A stretch of DNA of 64,000 bases, from contig DHVX01000048.1 of NCBI GenBank assembly GCA_002412885.1, positions 62,001-126,000 of the forward strand, in the 5' to 3' direction. Of the stretch, positions 24,357 through 32,512 are shown in pieces. Within the stretch, counting starts at the first letter, position 1. Every line of letters starts with the position of its first letter. The DNA is from Bacteroidales bacterium UBA5197 (GTDB lineage Bacteria > Bacteroidota > Bacteroidia > Bacteroidales > Lentimicrobiaceae). The translations under genes and the position numbers were made by a program. The notes below the pieces were generated by a model. That model worked only from the letters and a program-made list of their open reading frames with translations. It was not told the DNA's origin and did not search any database.

Positions 24357-24455
24357 AATTGATTGTTTTTTAGATAGCCGTTAACCTAGCCCTTAAAAGA
24401 GCAAATATACACTTCATACTTATCTGACTTGTCTTTTCGGTGAAACCACTAATAC

Positions 24456-24906
24456 CGCCCCAAATATAACAACTTTTTAAATATCCAAACTATCACACAA
24501 GCAATTTTCAAATTTTTAAACACCATTTAAACGCCATTAAAACGCCATTCAAACCCTGTTTAAATCGCATTTAAATTCGGAGACGGAATTACACCTTATA
24601 TATATAGGTGTGGTTGGATGAATGAAAAAGACACTTATATATTATGGTATAGAAATGAGCGGTTGAATCGCCGTTAATTGATGCATAATTATTCGGTTCG
24701 GTTACAATCCGGCAGATTCCTCACTCCACTTCGTTCCGTTCGGAATGACGTTGTCGTCGAAGTAAGAGAAGAGGGAGGAGTCAGTGGCGGCTGCGCCGCC
24801 ACTGCCTCCTCCCTCCTACTACGCCCCATAAGCCGTCATTCCGAACCCGATTTTTCGGGTGAGGAACCGAACCGCCCAAGGCGGTGAGCTCACCGAAGGT
24901 AATCTC
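24456..24906. repeat. Long non-coding repeat, copy 1
   Basis: It starts CGCCCCAAATATAACAA and ends CCGAAGGTAATCTC, matching 25915-26264 along most of its length; the two differ mainly in a central insert. Visible parts are three spaced CATTTAAACGCC/AAACGCCATT words, the small palindrome ACACCTTATATATATAGGTG and inverted arms GTTCGGAATGACG (24738-24750) with CGTCATTCCGAAC (24834-24846). No open frame spans it. It may be a remnant mobile element or a structured non-coding element. Confidence 0.7.
24771..24815. repeat. 21-bp hairpin inside repeat copy 1
   Basis: GAGGGAGGAGTCAGTGGCGG with one further C pairs with its inverted copy across the loop TGC; 20 of 21 positions pair. It lies within the outer arms GTTCGGAATGACG/CGTCATTCCGAAC and is absent from repeat copy 2, so it looks like an insertion into the repeat. 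Confidence 0.7.
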
Positions 24907-25237
24907 ATAATCGGGCTTCCACCATTATCACATTAGGAAAAAGACTCAAATAAACTCAGTGAAGCTTAAATTCCGCTTAGTCCAAGTTTTCAATCATTCG
25001 TGCATTCGTGGCAATAAAAAAGGTGTCTACCATCTGAAATGGTTGCAACTATTTCTCCAGCGTGAATTTAAATTGCAAATTCAATAGTGTTCAAATATGA
25101 ATTTCAACCGAGGACGCTTTAGCGGACGAGCCTGCCAGACTGTTTCAGGCAGGCAGGCTCAGCGAAGCTAAAATTCCGCTTAGTCAAGTCATTTTCTGCC
25201 TGCTGCTATTTTTCTAAGTCTAACAACTAACAAGCTT

Positions 25238-25798
25238 TTATAACTCAGCACCTTTATAATACATTGATTTTAGCAATTTTGGATATATAACGCCAGACCT
25301 CTTATCTTTTTCATACTTTTCCAGGCCTCTGTCTATTGCACCTTGAAGCCTTATCGTTTCGTTCTTAAGCTCATCTTCCGTAAATGATTCGGAAGTTTTC
25401 TTATTCAGAAGTTTAAAGATTTTCTCCATCTTTTTAGTATCATCGGCATTTACAGGTACTAACTCAACTCCTGCTTTTACCGCACCCATTTTAACAATCG
25501 CCTCAATAAAATATATCTTTCCTGCTTCTAATTCAGCCTCAACAAAATCCCGGTTTTCAGATCTGGCCCAAAACAAATGTTGGCCTGAGTCACATTCATA
25601 CCTGATGTACTTTGGCCCATTAAAAACTCCAATAAGTGTAGTGCTATCGAAATAACTAAAGTTAATTGCAAATCCATATGAACTTGTTCTTACAAAATAC
25701 ACAACTGCTTTATCTTCAGGTGCAGGCATTAGATTTTGGCTTAAAACAGATAAAGTAAAGAACACTAAAGGCACAATGAACACGAACTTTTTTTTCAT
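25238..25798 (-). CDS. DUF2846-like exported protein
   Basis: The 186 residues begin with a signal peptide (MKKKFVFIVPLVFFTLSVLS). EDKAVVYFVRTSSYG followed by TTLIGVFNGPKYIRYECDSG and a GKIYFIEAIV strand match the beta-sandwich DUF2846 layout, seen in exported or lipoproteins of unknown role. The C-terminal third is helical and charged. It is flanked on both sides by copies of a long non-coding repeat (24456-24906 and 25915-26264), as if inserted between or mobilised with them. Confidence 0.7.
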   Translation of the reverse strand: MKKKFVFIVPLVFFTLSVLSQNLMPAPEDKAVVYFVRTSSYGFAINFSYFDSTTLIGVFNGPKYIRYECDSGQHLFWARSENRDFVEAELEAGKIYFIEAIVKMGAVKAGVELVPVNADDTKKMEKIFKLLNKKTSESFTEDELKNETIRLQGAIDRGLEKYEKDKRSGVIYPKLLKSMYYKGAEL

Positions 25799-25914
25799 AT
25801 TGGTTAAAGTTTAAATTTAGTAATGTATTGGACTAAAAAAATGTGTACACGCAGTATTATGAATATATTCGACTTGCTAACAAACTATATGTGTTCATCA
25901 ACAATTCATATTTT

Positions 25915-26264
25915 CGCCCCAAATATAACAAGTTTTTATATATTACAACTATCACACAAGCATTTTCACATTTTTAAACACCATTTAAACGCCATTCAAA
26001 CCCTGTTTAAATCGCATTTAAATCCGTAGGCGGAATTACACCTTATATATATAGGTGTGGTTAGATGAAAAAGACACCTATATATTATGGTATAGAGCTG
26101 AGCGGTTGAATCGCCGTTAATTGATGAATAATTATTCGGTTCGGTTACAATCCGGCAGATTCCTCACTCCACGTTGTTCCGTTCGGAATGACGGGCTTGT
26201 CAGTAAAAACAGGAGGGGGAGGAACCGAACCACCCATGGCGGTGAGCTCTCCGAAGGTAATCTC
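25915..26264. repeat. Long non-coding repeat, copy 2
   Basis: This matches 24456-24906 in the same orientation. It lacks the hairpin insert and has a different short centre after GTTCGGAATGACG. The downstream end GGAACCGAACC...GGCGGTGAGCTC...CCGAAGGTAATCTC agrees. A weaker match to the first 40 bases of the repeat also lies near 22377-22415. Confidence 0.7.
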
Positions 26265-26281
26265 CTTTTCATCAAAAACCT

Positions 26282-26535
26282 CTGAACTTGTTCGCATCAA
26301 CTGCGAACTTGTTCGCATCAACTGTGAACTTGTTCGCATCAACTGTGAACTTGTTAGAGGTAACTGTTAACTTGTTCGCATCAACTGTGAACTTGTTCGC
26401 ATCAACTGTGAACTTGTTAGAGGTAACTGTTAACTCGTTCACGACGCCTGTGAACTTGATTGCATCGACTTTGAACTTGTTCAGGGTAACTGTGAACTTG
26501 TTCGCATCAACTGTGAACTTGTTAGAGCTTACTGG
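26282..26535. repeat. Minisatellite of twelve 21-bp units
   Basis: AACTTGTT or a close variant recurs at exact 21-base steps from 26285 to 26516. Two main unit types alternate, one with CGCATCAACTGTG (A) and one with AGAGGTAACTGTT (B), in the order A-A-A-B-A-A-B before more diverged units. As 21 is a multiple of three, frames stay open on both strands; the minus strand would encode heptads such as NKFTVDA over 93 residues (26272-26553). No signal for real translation is seen. Spacers of the CRISPR kind are absent. Confidence 0.85.
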
Positions 26536-26802
26536 GAGAACATTTATCAACAAATTTTAAAAGAAATGGTCAAAAACTGCATTTTCTGTCCCGCGCTTGC
26601 ATTTATTATATTGGAGGCAGGAAGTATTCAGTGGTGAATTGGTTCAAAAATGAATACAGTGTGCACATATAATGATCAACAAAAGCACAAATTATGAAAT
26701 ATTTTTTTAATTTCTGGTTCTGTAATGTTCATAATATCAGTATTATAAATGTTGCTGTATCATTATCAGCAATAATTGTTAATAACTTTAGACACATTAT
26801 AC

Positions 26803-26833
26803 TTGACACATGTGTTCATTTAATGTATTTTTG
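26803..26833 (+). promoter_or_regulatory. Bacteroidota-type promoter with palindromic operator before the XRE-ImmA gene
   Basis: TTG at 26803-26805 and TATTTTTG at 26826-26833 are separated by 20 bases and fit the TTG/TAnnTTTG promoter pattern. Between them ACACATGTGT (26806-26815) is a perfect palindrome, a likely binding site for self-control by the HTH protein. GAACAC at 26843 may be a further half-site. Confidence 0.6.
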
Positions 26834-26879
26834 CTAAAATTCGAACACACTATTAACAAGTAAGAAAGAGAGAAAGATT

Positions 26880-27932
26880 ATGGAAGTAGAAAATGTTTTT
26901 GGAATGCGTTTGCTTGCCGCCAGAAAGCAGGCCGGGCTGTCACAAGATGACCTGGTACAACTTCTGAACCGGAAGATAAGCAAAACTGCAATCGCCCGCT
27001 ACGAGCGGGGCATTATGGAACCACGGCCTGAATACGTCCAGCTTTTGGCCAATGCCCTCAAACAGTCAATGGATTATTTCTACCGTCCGATGACTACCAA
27101 CATTACCCGGGTAGAATTTCGAAAGAATGCCATGGGTGTAAAAAGAGAAAACATGATACGTGAAAAAATCGCTGCATTCACCGAAAGGTACATTATTCTT
27201 GAAAACCTGCTGGGTGTGCAAACCACCTTTGAAAAACCACTTAAGAACAACCTTGTAAAGGAGATGGAAGATGTTGAACTGCTTGCCGAGCAACTTCATG
27301 TTGAATGGGATCTTGGATTTAATCCCCTGGGCCCTATCATGAGTTTTCTCGAAGAAAAAGGAATAAAAGTACTTGAACTGGAAGCTGAAGACAAATTTCA
27401 GGGCTTTTCAGCCACGGTTCAGAAGGATATTCCTTTTATTGTTCTCCGGAAAGAAGATACAGTGGAAAGGCGTAGGTTTACTGCCCTTCACGAGTTGGGA
27501 CATATTGTTCTTAACTTCCACCCCGATCTTGCCGAAAGCCAGATTGAGAAACTCTGCTCTGCTTTTGCAGGTGCCGTTTTACTTCCCCGCCGTACTTACA
27601 ACCGTAAGATTGGCGCTCAACGTACCGATTTTTCGAAACGCGAACTGGGTATAATTAAAGACTGCTACGGAATCTCCGCAGGTGCTTTTATTATGCGTTC
27701 AGTCAATCTGGGGGTGCTTCCAAAGTTCAGGATGATAGCCCTGCTCAACTACACCAGAAAAGACAAACTCGAAAAACATATTGGATCCAATCAGTTTACC
27801 GACCATCCCGACCGCTTTGACCAGCTAATATCAATGGCCATAAGCGAAGGGCGCATATCACTTACCAAAGCCGCCGAACTGGCGCAGATTGACCTTGATA
27901 CCCTTATGCAAAACTACGTTAACAATGACTAA
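26880..27932 (+). CDS. XRE-family regulator fused to ImmA/IrrE metallopeptidase
   Basis: The 350 residues join an N-terminal XRE helix-turn-helix (about 7-62: GMRLLAARKQAGLSQDDLVQ, KTAIARYERG) to a zinc peptidase of the ImmA/IrrE family with HELGH (204-208). Family members act as antitoxin or as switch that cleaves a repressor during stress or mobile-element induction. The gene overlaps the next by 8 bases, a typical two-gene toxin-antitoxin arrangement. The promoter upstream carries a palindrome suited to self-repression. Base composition is more G+C-rich than the defence genes before it, suggesting a separate origin. Confidence 0.88.
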   Translation: MEVENVFGMRLLAARKQAGLSQDDLVQLLNRKISKTAIARYERGIMEPRPEYVQLLANALKQSMDYFYRPMTTNITRVEFRKNAMGVKRENMIREKIAAFTERYIILENLLGVQTTFEKPLKNNLVKEMEDVELLAEQLHVEWDLGFNPLGPIMSFLEEKGIKVLELEAEDKFQGFSATVQKDIPFIVLRKEDTVERRRFTALHELGHIVLNFHPDLAESQIEKLCSAFAGAVLLPRRTYNRKIGAQRTDFSKRELGIIKDCYGISAGAFIMRSVNLGVLPKFRMIALLNYTRKDKLEKHIGSNQFTDHPDRFDQLISMAISEGRISLTKAAELAQIDLDTLMQNYVNND

Positions 27933-28509
27933 ACCTTTAATGTTGGATCAGGTGGCTATTCGCGATCTGGACAAATGCGGGCTTTTGCCCATTCTCTCGA
28001 AATCGGGCATTGGGTGCTGTTCAACCCCTCTTGCTTTTGAAAGCCCGGACCATTTTAAAACCTACAAACGCTTGTTCGACTCCGGTGGCAACCCGCTTCG
28101 TGAATTGGTATTTGATGAAAAAAGTCATAGTGTGCTAAAGTTCATCTACTCAAAATATGGCGAAAATGAACGCATAACTTATTACGATGCCGCAGCCATT
28201 TCAATGGCAAGTTTTGGCGGATATGTTATGATAGCAACCGAACCGGTGATATACAACATTGCTACCGAACTGAATATTATAGTGTGGGGCTACCAAACGC
28301 TGCTGTCAACTTTGGTTGAAAAACAGATTCTGCATCCGCATGATGCCTCGGCATTAGCAGAACAGCTTCTGTTTAAGGTAAACAATGCAGCCATTATTCA
28401 TGACACAGGCTACTCCGATGTTTCCATCACATCACCACATGCCGGCACTAAACACTTGCGAAGAATCGGTAGAATTATTCAGAATATGCCGGACCACAAA
28501 GCCATCTGA
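27925..28509 (+). CDS. PIN-like putative toxin paired with XRE-ImmA
   Basis: The start ATG at 27925 overlaps the end of the peptidase gene by 8 bases; the longer frame begins inside that gene. About 194 residues. ITYYDAAAISMASFGGYVMI followed by IYNIATELNIIVWGYQTLLS has the strand-helix order of PIN-domain (DUF3368-like) RNase toxins, but the first acidic residue is not in the usual place and the third is uncertain, so activity cannot be claimed. Pairing with an XRE-ImmA antitoxin is the main support. Confidence 0.6.
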   Translation: MTKPLMLDQVAIRDLDKCGLLPILSKSGIGCCSTPLAFESPDHFKTYKRLFDSGGNPLRELVFDEKSHSVLKFIYSKYGENERITYYDAAAISMASFGGYVMIATEPVIYNIATELNIIVWGYQTLLSTLVEKQILHPHDASALAEQLLFKVNNAAIIHDTGYSDVSITSPHAGTKHLRRIGRIIQNMPDHKAI

Positions 28510-28534
28510 TCAAACAAGGCAAAAATCATTGTAA

Positions 28535-28831
28535 ATGAAAACTCCGGAAAAACAAACCTCGGTAATGGTAAAGATAGGCCGCTCGGAATTAGACGAGCCG
28601 CGTAAGGTAACCTTTACCAATGAACACTTCACCTCTTACGACTTTGAGTCGGAGTTGCTTGAAGCATGTTTTGAGGTCTGTATAATTGAGATTCCGGAAG
28701 TAAAAGAAACTTATTCGCCGCACGCATTCATGCAGCCTGTATATCATTACAGGCCCGATGGGCGGCGGCAAACATTAAAAAAGCTGGGCAAACCCTCCCT
28801 GGCACTCTCCCCTCCGGTTTTACAGTTTTAA
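28535..28831 (+). CDS. Small hypothetical protein
   Basis: The 98 residues show no signal peptide and no recognised family. The protein is mixed alpha/beta with an acidic middle (YDFESELLEACFEV) and a basic C-terminal part (RPDGRRQTLKKLGK). It follows the PIN-like gene by 25 bases on the same strand and could be a third member of that operon. Confidence 0.55.
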   Translation: MKTPEKQTSVMVKIGRSELDEPRKVTFTNEHFTSYDFESELLEACFEVCIIEIPEVKETYSPHAFMQPVYHYRPDGRRQTLKKLGKPSLALSPPVLQF

Positions 28832-28913
28832 ACACAGCATATTATCCTGGTTTCTGTCACATTATGTTGACAACAAACCGCATTTCAAAGTTTAACCCTG
28901 TAAAACAAACGCC

Positions 28914-29840
28914 ATGCGTTACAAGACAGACAGAATCAAAAAGTACAAAGCCCTGTACCAGATACTCAATCAGTATTCTGCGGCATTCGAAGGCGAAGCA
29001 TTGGCTTCAGTAGAATCATTAGGAACCCTTAACGACAGGTTCAGCGCCCTGGTGTCGAACCTCACCCGGCCGGTCAGCCTGGTTTACCAAAACAGAACAA
29101 GCCGCCGCGACAGCTTTATTGAATCGCTGCAGCGGTCTGTCAGGTTAGGGATGGCCGTCGCACGCAAAACAGGCAATACAGCGCTCATGGATGCAGCCAC
29201 AAATTATCATAAAGAAATAGGTCGCACCTCCGACCATAAGCTTTACGAAATGGCATTGCATATGGTTGAGTTGCTCACACCTCACAGTGTGTTGATTGGT
29301 TCTCTTGGCAATCAGCCTGCTTTTTTGGAGCAGTTTGGCATTCAGATTCAGGAGTTTTCACAAACACTCTCGGGTACCGGCCTTTCGCTCAACGAGCGCA
29401 AATCGGGCAGACGTGAACTGAATGCCCTGCTGACTGAGTGTAACAAACTTTTGGCACAAGAGCTGGACGGGCTTGTGGAAATGCGAAAAAACACACACGG
29501 TGAATTGTACAATTTGTACACCACCATGCGTATGAAACGCAGACCCCGCAGCAAGGTTGGAGAAAAGCCCGGCCTGTCCGACATCAGCGGCATAGTAACC
29601 GATGCAGTAACCGGTCAGCCGATTACAGATGCACAGGTTACACTGACCCAGCATGCCACAGTTACTGTAACCGATGAAGATGGTTTCTTTGCCCACGAGG
29701 AGCTGCACGAAGGCAGTTATACTGTGGGTTGCTTTGCCACGGGATACAATGTACCCCCATCCGCAACGGTAAAACTCGGCTCCGACGACAGTGTTGAAAT
29801 CAATTTCACACTGCAGCCCGTTGACCCCATGCTGAACTGA
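28914..29840 (+). CDS. Protein with C-terminal carboxypeptidase-regulatory-like (CarboxypepD_reg) domain
   Basis: The 308 residues have no signal peptide. Residues 1-220 are helical and repetitive in feel, with no family. From about 225 the sequence DISGIVTDAVTGQPITDAQV, then VTDEDGFFAHEELHEGSYTV is a carboxypeptidase regulatory-like beta-sandwich, common in Bacteroidota surface proteins, which here is unusual for a protein lacking an export signal. It ends the plus-strand run started by XRE-ImmA and is followed by a hairpin terminator. Confidence 0.65.
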   Translation: MRYKTDRIKKYKALYQILNQYSAAFEGEALASVESLGTLNDRFSALVSNLTRPVSLVYQNRTSRRDSFIESLQRSVRLGMAVARKTGNTALMDAATNYHKEIGRTSDHKLYEMALHMVELLTPHSVLIGSLGNQPAFLEQFGIQIQEFSQTLSGTGLSLNERKSGRRELNALLTECNKLLAQELDGLVEMRKNTHGELYNLYTTMRMKRRPRSKVGEKPGLSDISGIVTDAVTGQPITDAQVTLTQHATVTVTDEDGFFAHEELHEGSYTVGCFATGYNVPPSATVKLGSDDSVEINFTLQPVDPMLN

Positions 29841-29859
29841 GCTGATGCATTATCCTGAA

Positions 29860-29893
29860 ACAAAGGTGCGGGTAACTGCACCTTTGTTGTTTT
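29860..29893 (+). terminator. Rho-independent terminator after the carboxypeptidase-regulatory-like gene
   Basis: ACAAAGGTGC (29860-29869) and GCACCTTTGT (29878-29887) form a 10-bp stem with an 8-base loop, followed by TGTTTT. It lies 20 bases after the stop codon. Confidence 0.8.
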
Positions 29894-29924
29894 ATGGCAT
29901 TTGCATTTTACCCAATCCCGCTCC

Positions 29925-30050
29925 TGTGCGTCCGCTCCCGCGCATCCTTTCCCACGCGTCCGTTCCCGCGCATCCCCTGACGCGTGGCGCAACACTTCCT
30001 CCCCCTATGCGTGGCGCAACACTTCCTCCCCTGATGCGTGGCACAACAAA
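29925..30050. repeat. Short tandem repeats, G+C-rich
   Basis: Two families follow each other: GCGTCCGCTCCCGCGCATCC-type units, about 28 bases, at 29927-29975, and GCGTGGCGCAACACTTCCTC-type units, 27-30 bases, three times at 29980-30048. Frames are open by chance. No gene is supported. Confidence 0.65.
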
Positions 30051-30080
30051 TCTTGTTGAGGTATCATGCTTCGTGTTTAC

Positions 30081-30234
30081 GCTGCGCCCCTCTGGGGCTT
30101 TATGTTCTATCATGATTTTCCTGGCTACCAACGTTTCGCCCCTCTGGGGCTTATTGTATGTAAGCCCCAGAGGGGCGCAGCGTTGGTAGTATAAAAAAAT
30201 CGGAACTTAACCATAGCCCCAGAGGGGCGCAGCG
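30081..30234. repeat. Nested inverted repeats with CGCCCCTCTGGGGCTT
   Basis: GCTGCGCCCCTCTGGGGCTT at 30081-30100 faces AGCCCCAGAGGGGCGCAGC at 30215-30233. Inside lies a second, tighter hairpin: CTACCAACG and CGCCCCTCTGGGGCTTA on the left (30125-30153) against TAAGCCCCAGAGGGGCG and CGTTGGTAG on the right (30161-30189). The short word is itself palindromic. No gene is present; such words often spread as REP-like elements. Confidence 0.75.
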
Positions 30235-30260
30235 TGGCAGTAGCAATAAGAACCAATAAT

Positions 30261-30351
30261 ATGAACGGGACAGATACGAGGCCTAACGGCCTGAGTGACA
30301 GAAAAAATAGATTAAGCGACTCAAGCAATGGCCGAAGGAGTTAGAAAAACT
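30261..30351. repeat. 91-bp direct repeat, copy 1
   Basis: ATGAACGGGACAGATACGAG to GAAAAACT recurs at 30604-30694 in the same orientation with a few changes. It carries GGCCTAACGGCC and a GGCCTGAGT/ACTCAAGCAATGGCC inverted pair. Both copies hold a 27-codon frame from ATG to TAG, but half of the changes alter the protein and no start signal is seen, so I class it as a REP-like repeat. Confidence 0.65.
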
Positions 30352-30603
30352 ATGGATTGGTGGTTCTTCATTGGATAAGATAACCTTCCAGGTTGAAAGA
30401 AAATCTGGAAGGTTATTCCGAAAGGTGAAAGAACATCCGTAAAGAAGAGCTCAGATTTTCAGTATCCGCGGGAGCGACCTTCTAAAATTGACTACCGGAA
30501 ATGATGGTTAATAATTCTGAATACAGTGACAATAATTAACACTATGGTCAAATTTTAGGCAGTCGTCCCGTTCCTGATTCAGATATCTATAAGAATCAAT
30601 GAA

Positions 30604-30694
30604 ATGAACGGGACGGATACGAGGCCTAACGGCCTGAGTGACAGAAAAAATGGATCATGCAACTCAAGCAATGGCCGAAGGAGGTAGAAAAACT
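30604..30694. repeat. 91-bp direct repeat, copy 2
   Basis: This is the second copy of 30261-30351 with about a dozen changes, mostly in the middle. It lies 70 bases before the right copy of the citF end. Confidence 0.65.
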
Positions 30695-30771
30695 GAATAG
30701 CTTGCTAAATATATTAAATTGCAAATTCAATGGTGTTCAAAGGGGAATTGCATATTCCGCTTAGTCGAGAT

Positions 30772-30817
30772 TAGATGGAACTGTGCTTGATACGGTTTGG
30801 GAGAGGCAGACTTAAAA
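30772..30817 (+). other. Right copy of the citF 3' end (putative island boundary, attR-like)
   Basis: The 46 bases match 573-618 at 42 positions, including the TAA stop of citF. Translation would give LDGTVLDTVWERQT then stop. No citF body precedes it, so this is a displaced gene end. It is directly followed by the terminator and tRNA-Gly gene, the likely original neighbours of citF. Confidence 0.6.
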
Positions 30818-30848
30818 AAAGAACGAAGCATCTCTGTCTTCGTTCTTT
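30814..30848 (-). terminator. Terminator of the tRNA-Gly gene
   Basis: On the minus strand AAAGAACGAAG and CTTCGTTCTTT form an 11-bp stem (30838-30848 and 30818-30828), followed by a run of T. It starts 3 bases after the tRNA 3' end. Confidence 0.8.
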
Positions 30849-30851
30849 CGA

Positions 30852-30922
30852 GCGGAAAACGGGGATTGAACCCGCGACCTCCAGTTTGGGAAACTGGCGC
30901 TCTACCACTGAGCTATTTCCGC
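30852..30922 (-). tRNA. tRNA-Gly (anticodon CCC)
   Basis: The 71 bases fold as a complete cloverleaf: acceptor GCGGAAA/TTTCCGC, D stem GCTC/GAGC, anticodon stem CCAGT/ACTGG with loop TTCCCAA, giving anticodon CCC, and T stem GCGGG/CCCGT (one G-T pair) with loop TTCAATC. CCA is not encoded. It decodes GGG. It lies beside the right citF copy, and the unusual spacing to citF arises from the island. Confidence 0.95.
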
Positions 30923-31111
30923 TTTTTTTTCTTACTTATGCATTGATACTCTAATTTGGTAATGAGGTTACAAATTTTCATAACGATCGCAAAATTATGA
31001 AATCTAAAGCAGAATTTATCATCATCTGAAGCTTATTATTTGTAACAACCCTGGTTTTGGCTGGTAATATGTTTTTCCGTAATTTTAACGCTCAAAACCA
31101 AAACCCCTGAA

Positions 31112-32470
31112 ATGAAGAAAAAACCACGCCTGAGTTTCTGGCAAATCTTCAATATGAGTTTCGGATTCCTTGGTATTCAAATGGGATTCGCACTGCAAAA
31201 TGCAAATGCAAGCAGAATTTTACAAACTTTTGGAGCAGAAGTAGAACACCTTTCGTGGTTCTGGCTGGTGGCCCCGATAACAGGAATGATCGTTCAACCC
31301 ATTATTGGTCATTACAGCGACAATACATGGAACCGGTTTGGCCGCAGAAAGCCCTACTTCCTTGCAGGTGCAATTATGGCAGCTATTGGTTTGATACTGA
31401 TGCCCAATTCACCTGAATTTGCAACATTTATGCCCGCACTTTATGTTGGGGCAGGTATGCTGATGATAATGGATGCATCATTCAATGTAGCAATGGAACC
31501 TTTCAGAGCGCTTGTAGCAGACAAACTGCCAAGCGACCAGCGTACACTTGGGTTCTCCATACAGACCGCACTCATAGGAGTTGGTGCTGTTGTGGGATCA
31601 TGGTTGCCATATGTACTGGTCAATTGGTTTGGAGTTTCCTCTGAAGCTGGTGAAGGAAGTGTTCCGGTTTACCTGATTTTATCGTTTTTTATTGGCGCTG
31701 GTGTGCTTGTCGGATCCATTCTTTTGACTGTAGTTACCACCAAAGAATATTCTCCTGAAGAAATTGCGCAGTTCGTTCCTGACGAACCTGAACCGGAATC
31801 GGAAAAGTCGCTTGGGATTCTCGACATTTTCAGAGACTTTGCCAATATGCCTAAAACCATGAAACAACTCGGGTTGGTTCAATTCTTTTCGTGGTTTGCA
31901 TTATTCTCAATGTGGGTATTTACAACACCTGCCCTTGCACAGCATGTGTGGGGTTTACCAGCCTCCGACAGAAGCTCACCTGAGTTTAACGAAGCCGCGA
32001 ATTATGTAGGTGTGATCTTTGGCGTTTACAATCTGGTTGCTGCGTTCTTCGCACTTCTGCTTCCGGCAATTGCAGCAAAAGTCGGCCGCAAAATGACACA
32101 CTCTATCTGCCTCACCATTGGAGGACTTGGCCTGATGTCGATCATTTTCATCACTTCACCTGAAATGAAATGGTTGCTGAACCTGAGTATGATCGGGGTT
32201 GGCATTGCCTGGGCAAGTATTCTGGCTATGCCTTATGCAATTCTGGCAGGATCAATTCCTATCCGTAAAATGGGCGTTTACATGGGAATCTTTAACTTCT
32301 TCATCACATTTCCTCAGATTGTAAACGGAATTTTCGGCGGTCAGATTGTCAAACATTTTTATGGAGGACATGCAGTTTATGCCATCGTTACAGCCGGATT
32401 GCTCTTAATTATCGGCGCAGCAACTGTTTACTTTGTCACCGACAAAGACGATGTTGTTGTAAAACACTGA
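31112..32470 (+). CDS. MFS disaccharide/maltose transporter
   Basis: The 452 residues span the membrane about 12 times. The cytoplasmic loop 2-3 signature is RFGRRKPY after YSDNTWN, typical of the GPH/SUC-like sugar permease branch of the major facilitator superfamily, and a long charged loop (about 215-245, PDEPEPESEKS) lies in the middle. The protein moves a disaccharide such as maltose with protons across the inner membrane. MalQ follows 42 bases downstream on the same strand, so the two are likely co-transcribed. Substrate is inferred from the neighbours. Confidence 0.85.
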   Translation: MKKKPRLSFWQIFNMSFGFLGIQMGFALQNANASRILQTFGAEVEHLSWFWLVAPITGMIVQPIIGHYSDNTWNRFGRRKPYFLAGAIMAAIGLILMPNSPEFATFMPALYVGAGMLMIMDASFNVAMEPFRALVADKLPSDQRTLGFSIQTALIGVGAVVGSWLPYVLVNWFGVSSEAGEGSVPVYLILSFFIGAGVLVGSILLTVVTTKEYSPEEIAQFVPDEPEPESEKSLGILDIFRDFANMPKTMKQLGLVQFFSWFALFSMWVFTTPALAQHVWGLPASDRSSPEFNEAANYVGVIFGVYNLVAAFFALLLPAIAAKVGRKMTHSICLTIGGLGLMSIIFITSPEMKWLLNLSMIGVGIAWASILAMPYAILAGSIPIRKMGVYMGIFNFFITFPQIVNGIFGGQIVKHFYGGHAVYAIVTAGLLLIIGAATVYFVTDKDDVVVKH

Positions 32471-32512
32471 TCTCATTCTAATTGAATTAACAGTCCGGAA
32501 TCCCAAAATATT

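Larger units (their letters stand above)
24361..25237. other. Non-coding stretch of about 880 bp with repeats
   Basis: No convincing gene. It holds the first copy of a long non-coding repeat (24456-24906), a strong hairpin (24771-24815), and short copies of ATTCCGCTTAGTC at 24971-24983 and 25172-25184, a word that also abuts the right citF copy near 30755. AAATTGCAAATTCAAT near 25068 also recurs near 30716. A GCCTGCC...GGCAGGC hairpin lies at about 25128-25160. Confidence 0.6.

Noticed and set aside
26190..26235. Second remnant of citF (minus-strand VFTDKPV)
   Set aside because: Only about 25 bases agree in part and neighbouring sequence does not follow citF; treated as chance.
26282..26535. 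CRISPR array
   Set aside because: Units follow each other at 21 bases without unique spacers and no cas gene is present; it is a minisatellite.
26272..26553. Minus-strand heptad protein of 93 aa
   Set aside because: Frame is open because the repeat step is 21 bases; no promoter or other support, so kept only as a repeat.
29845..30189. Plus-strand 114-aa frame
   Set aside because: It runs through a terminator, tandem repeats and nested hairpins; open by chance.
617..30770. Integrase or transposase gene in the island
   Set aside because: I looked for tyrosine recombinase, serine recombinase and DDE signatures in the frames on both strands and saw none.
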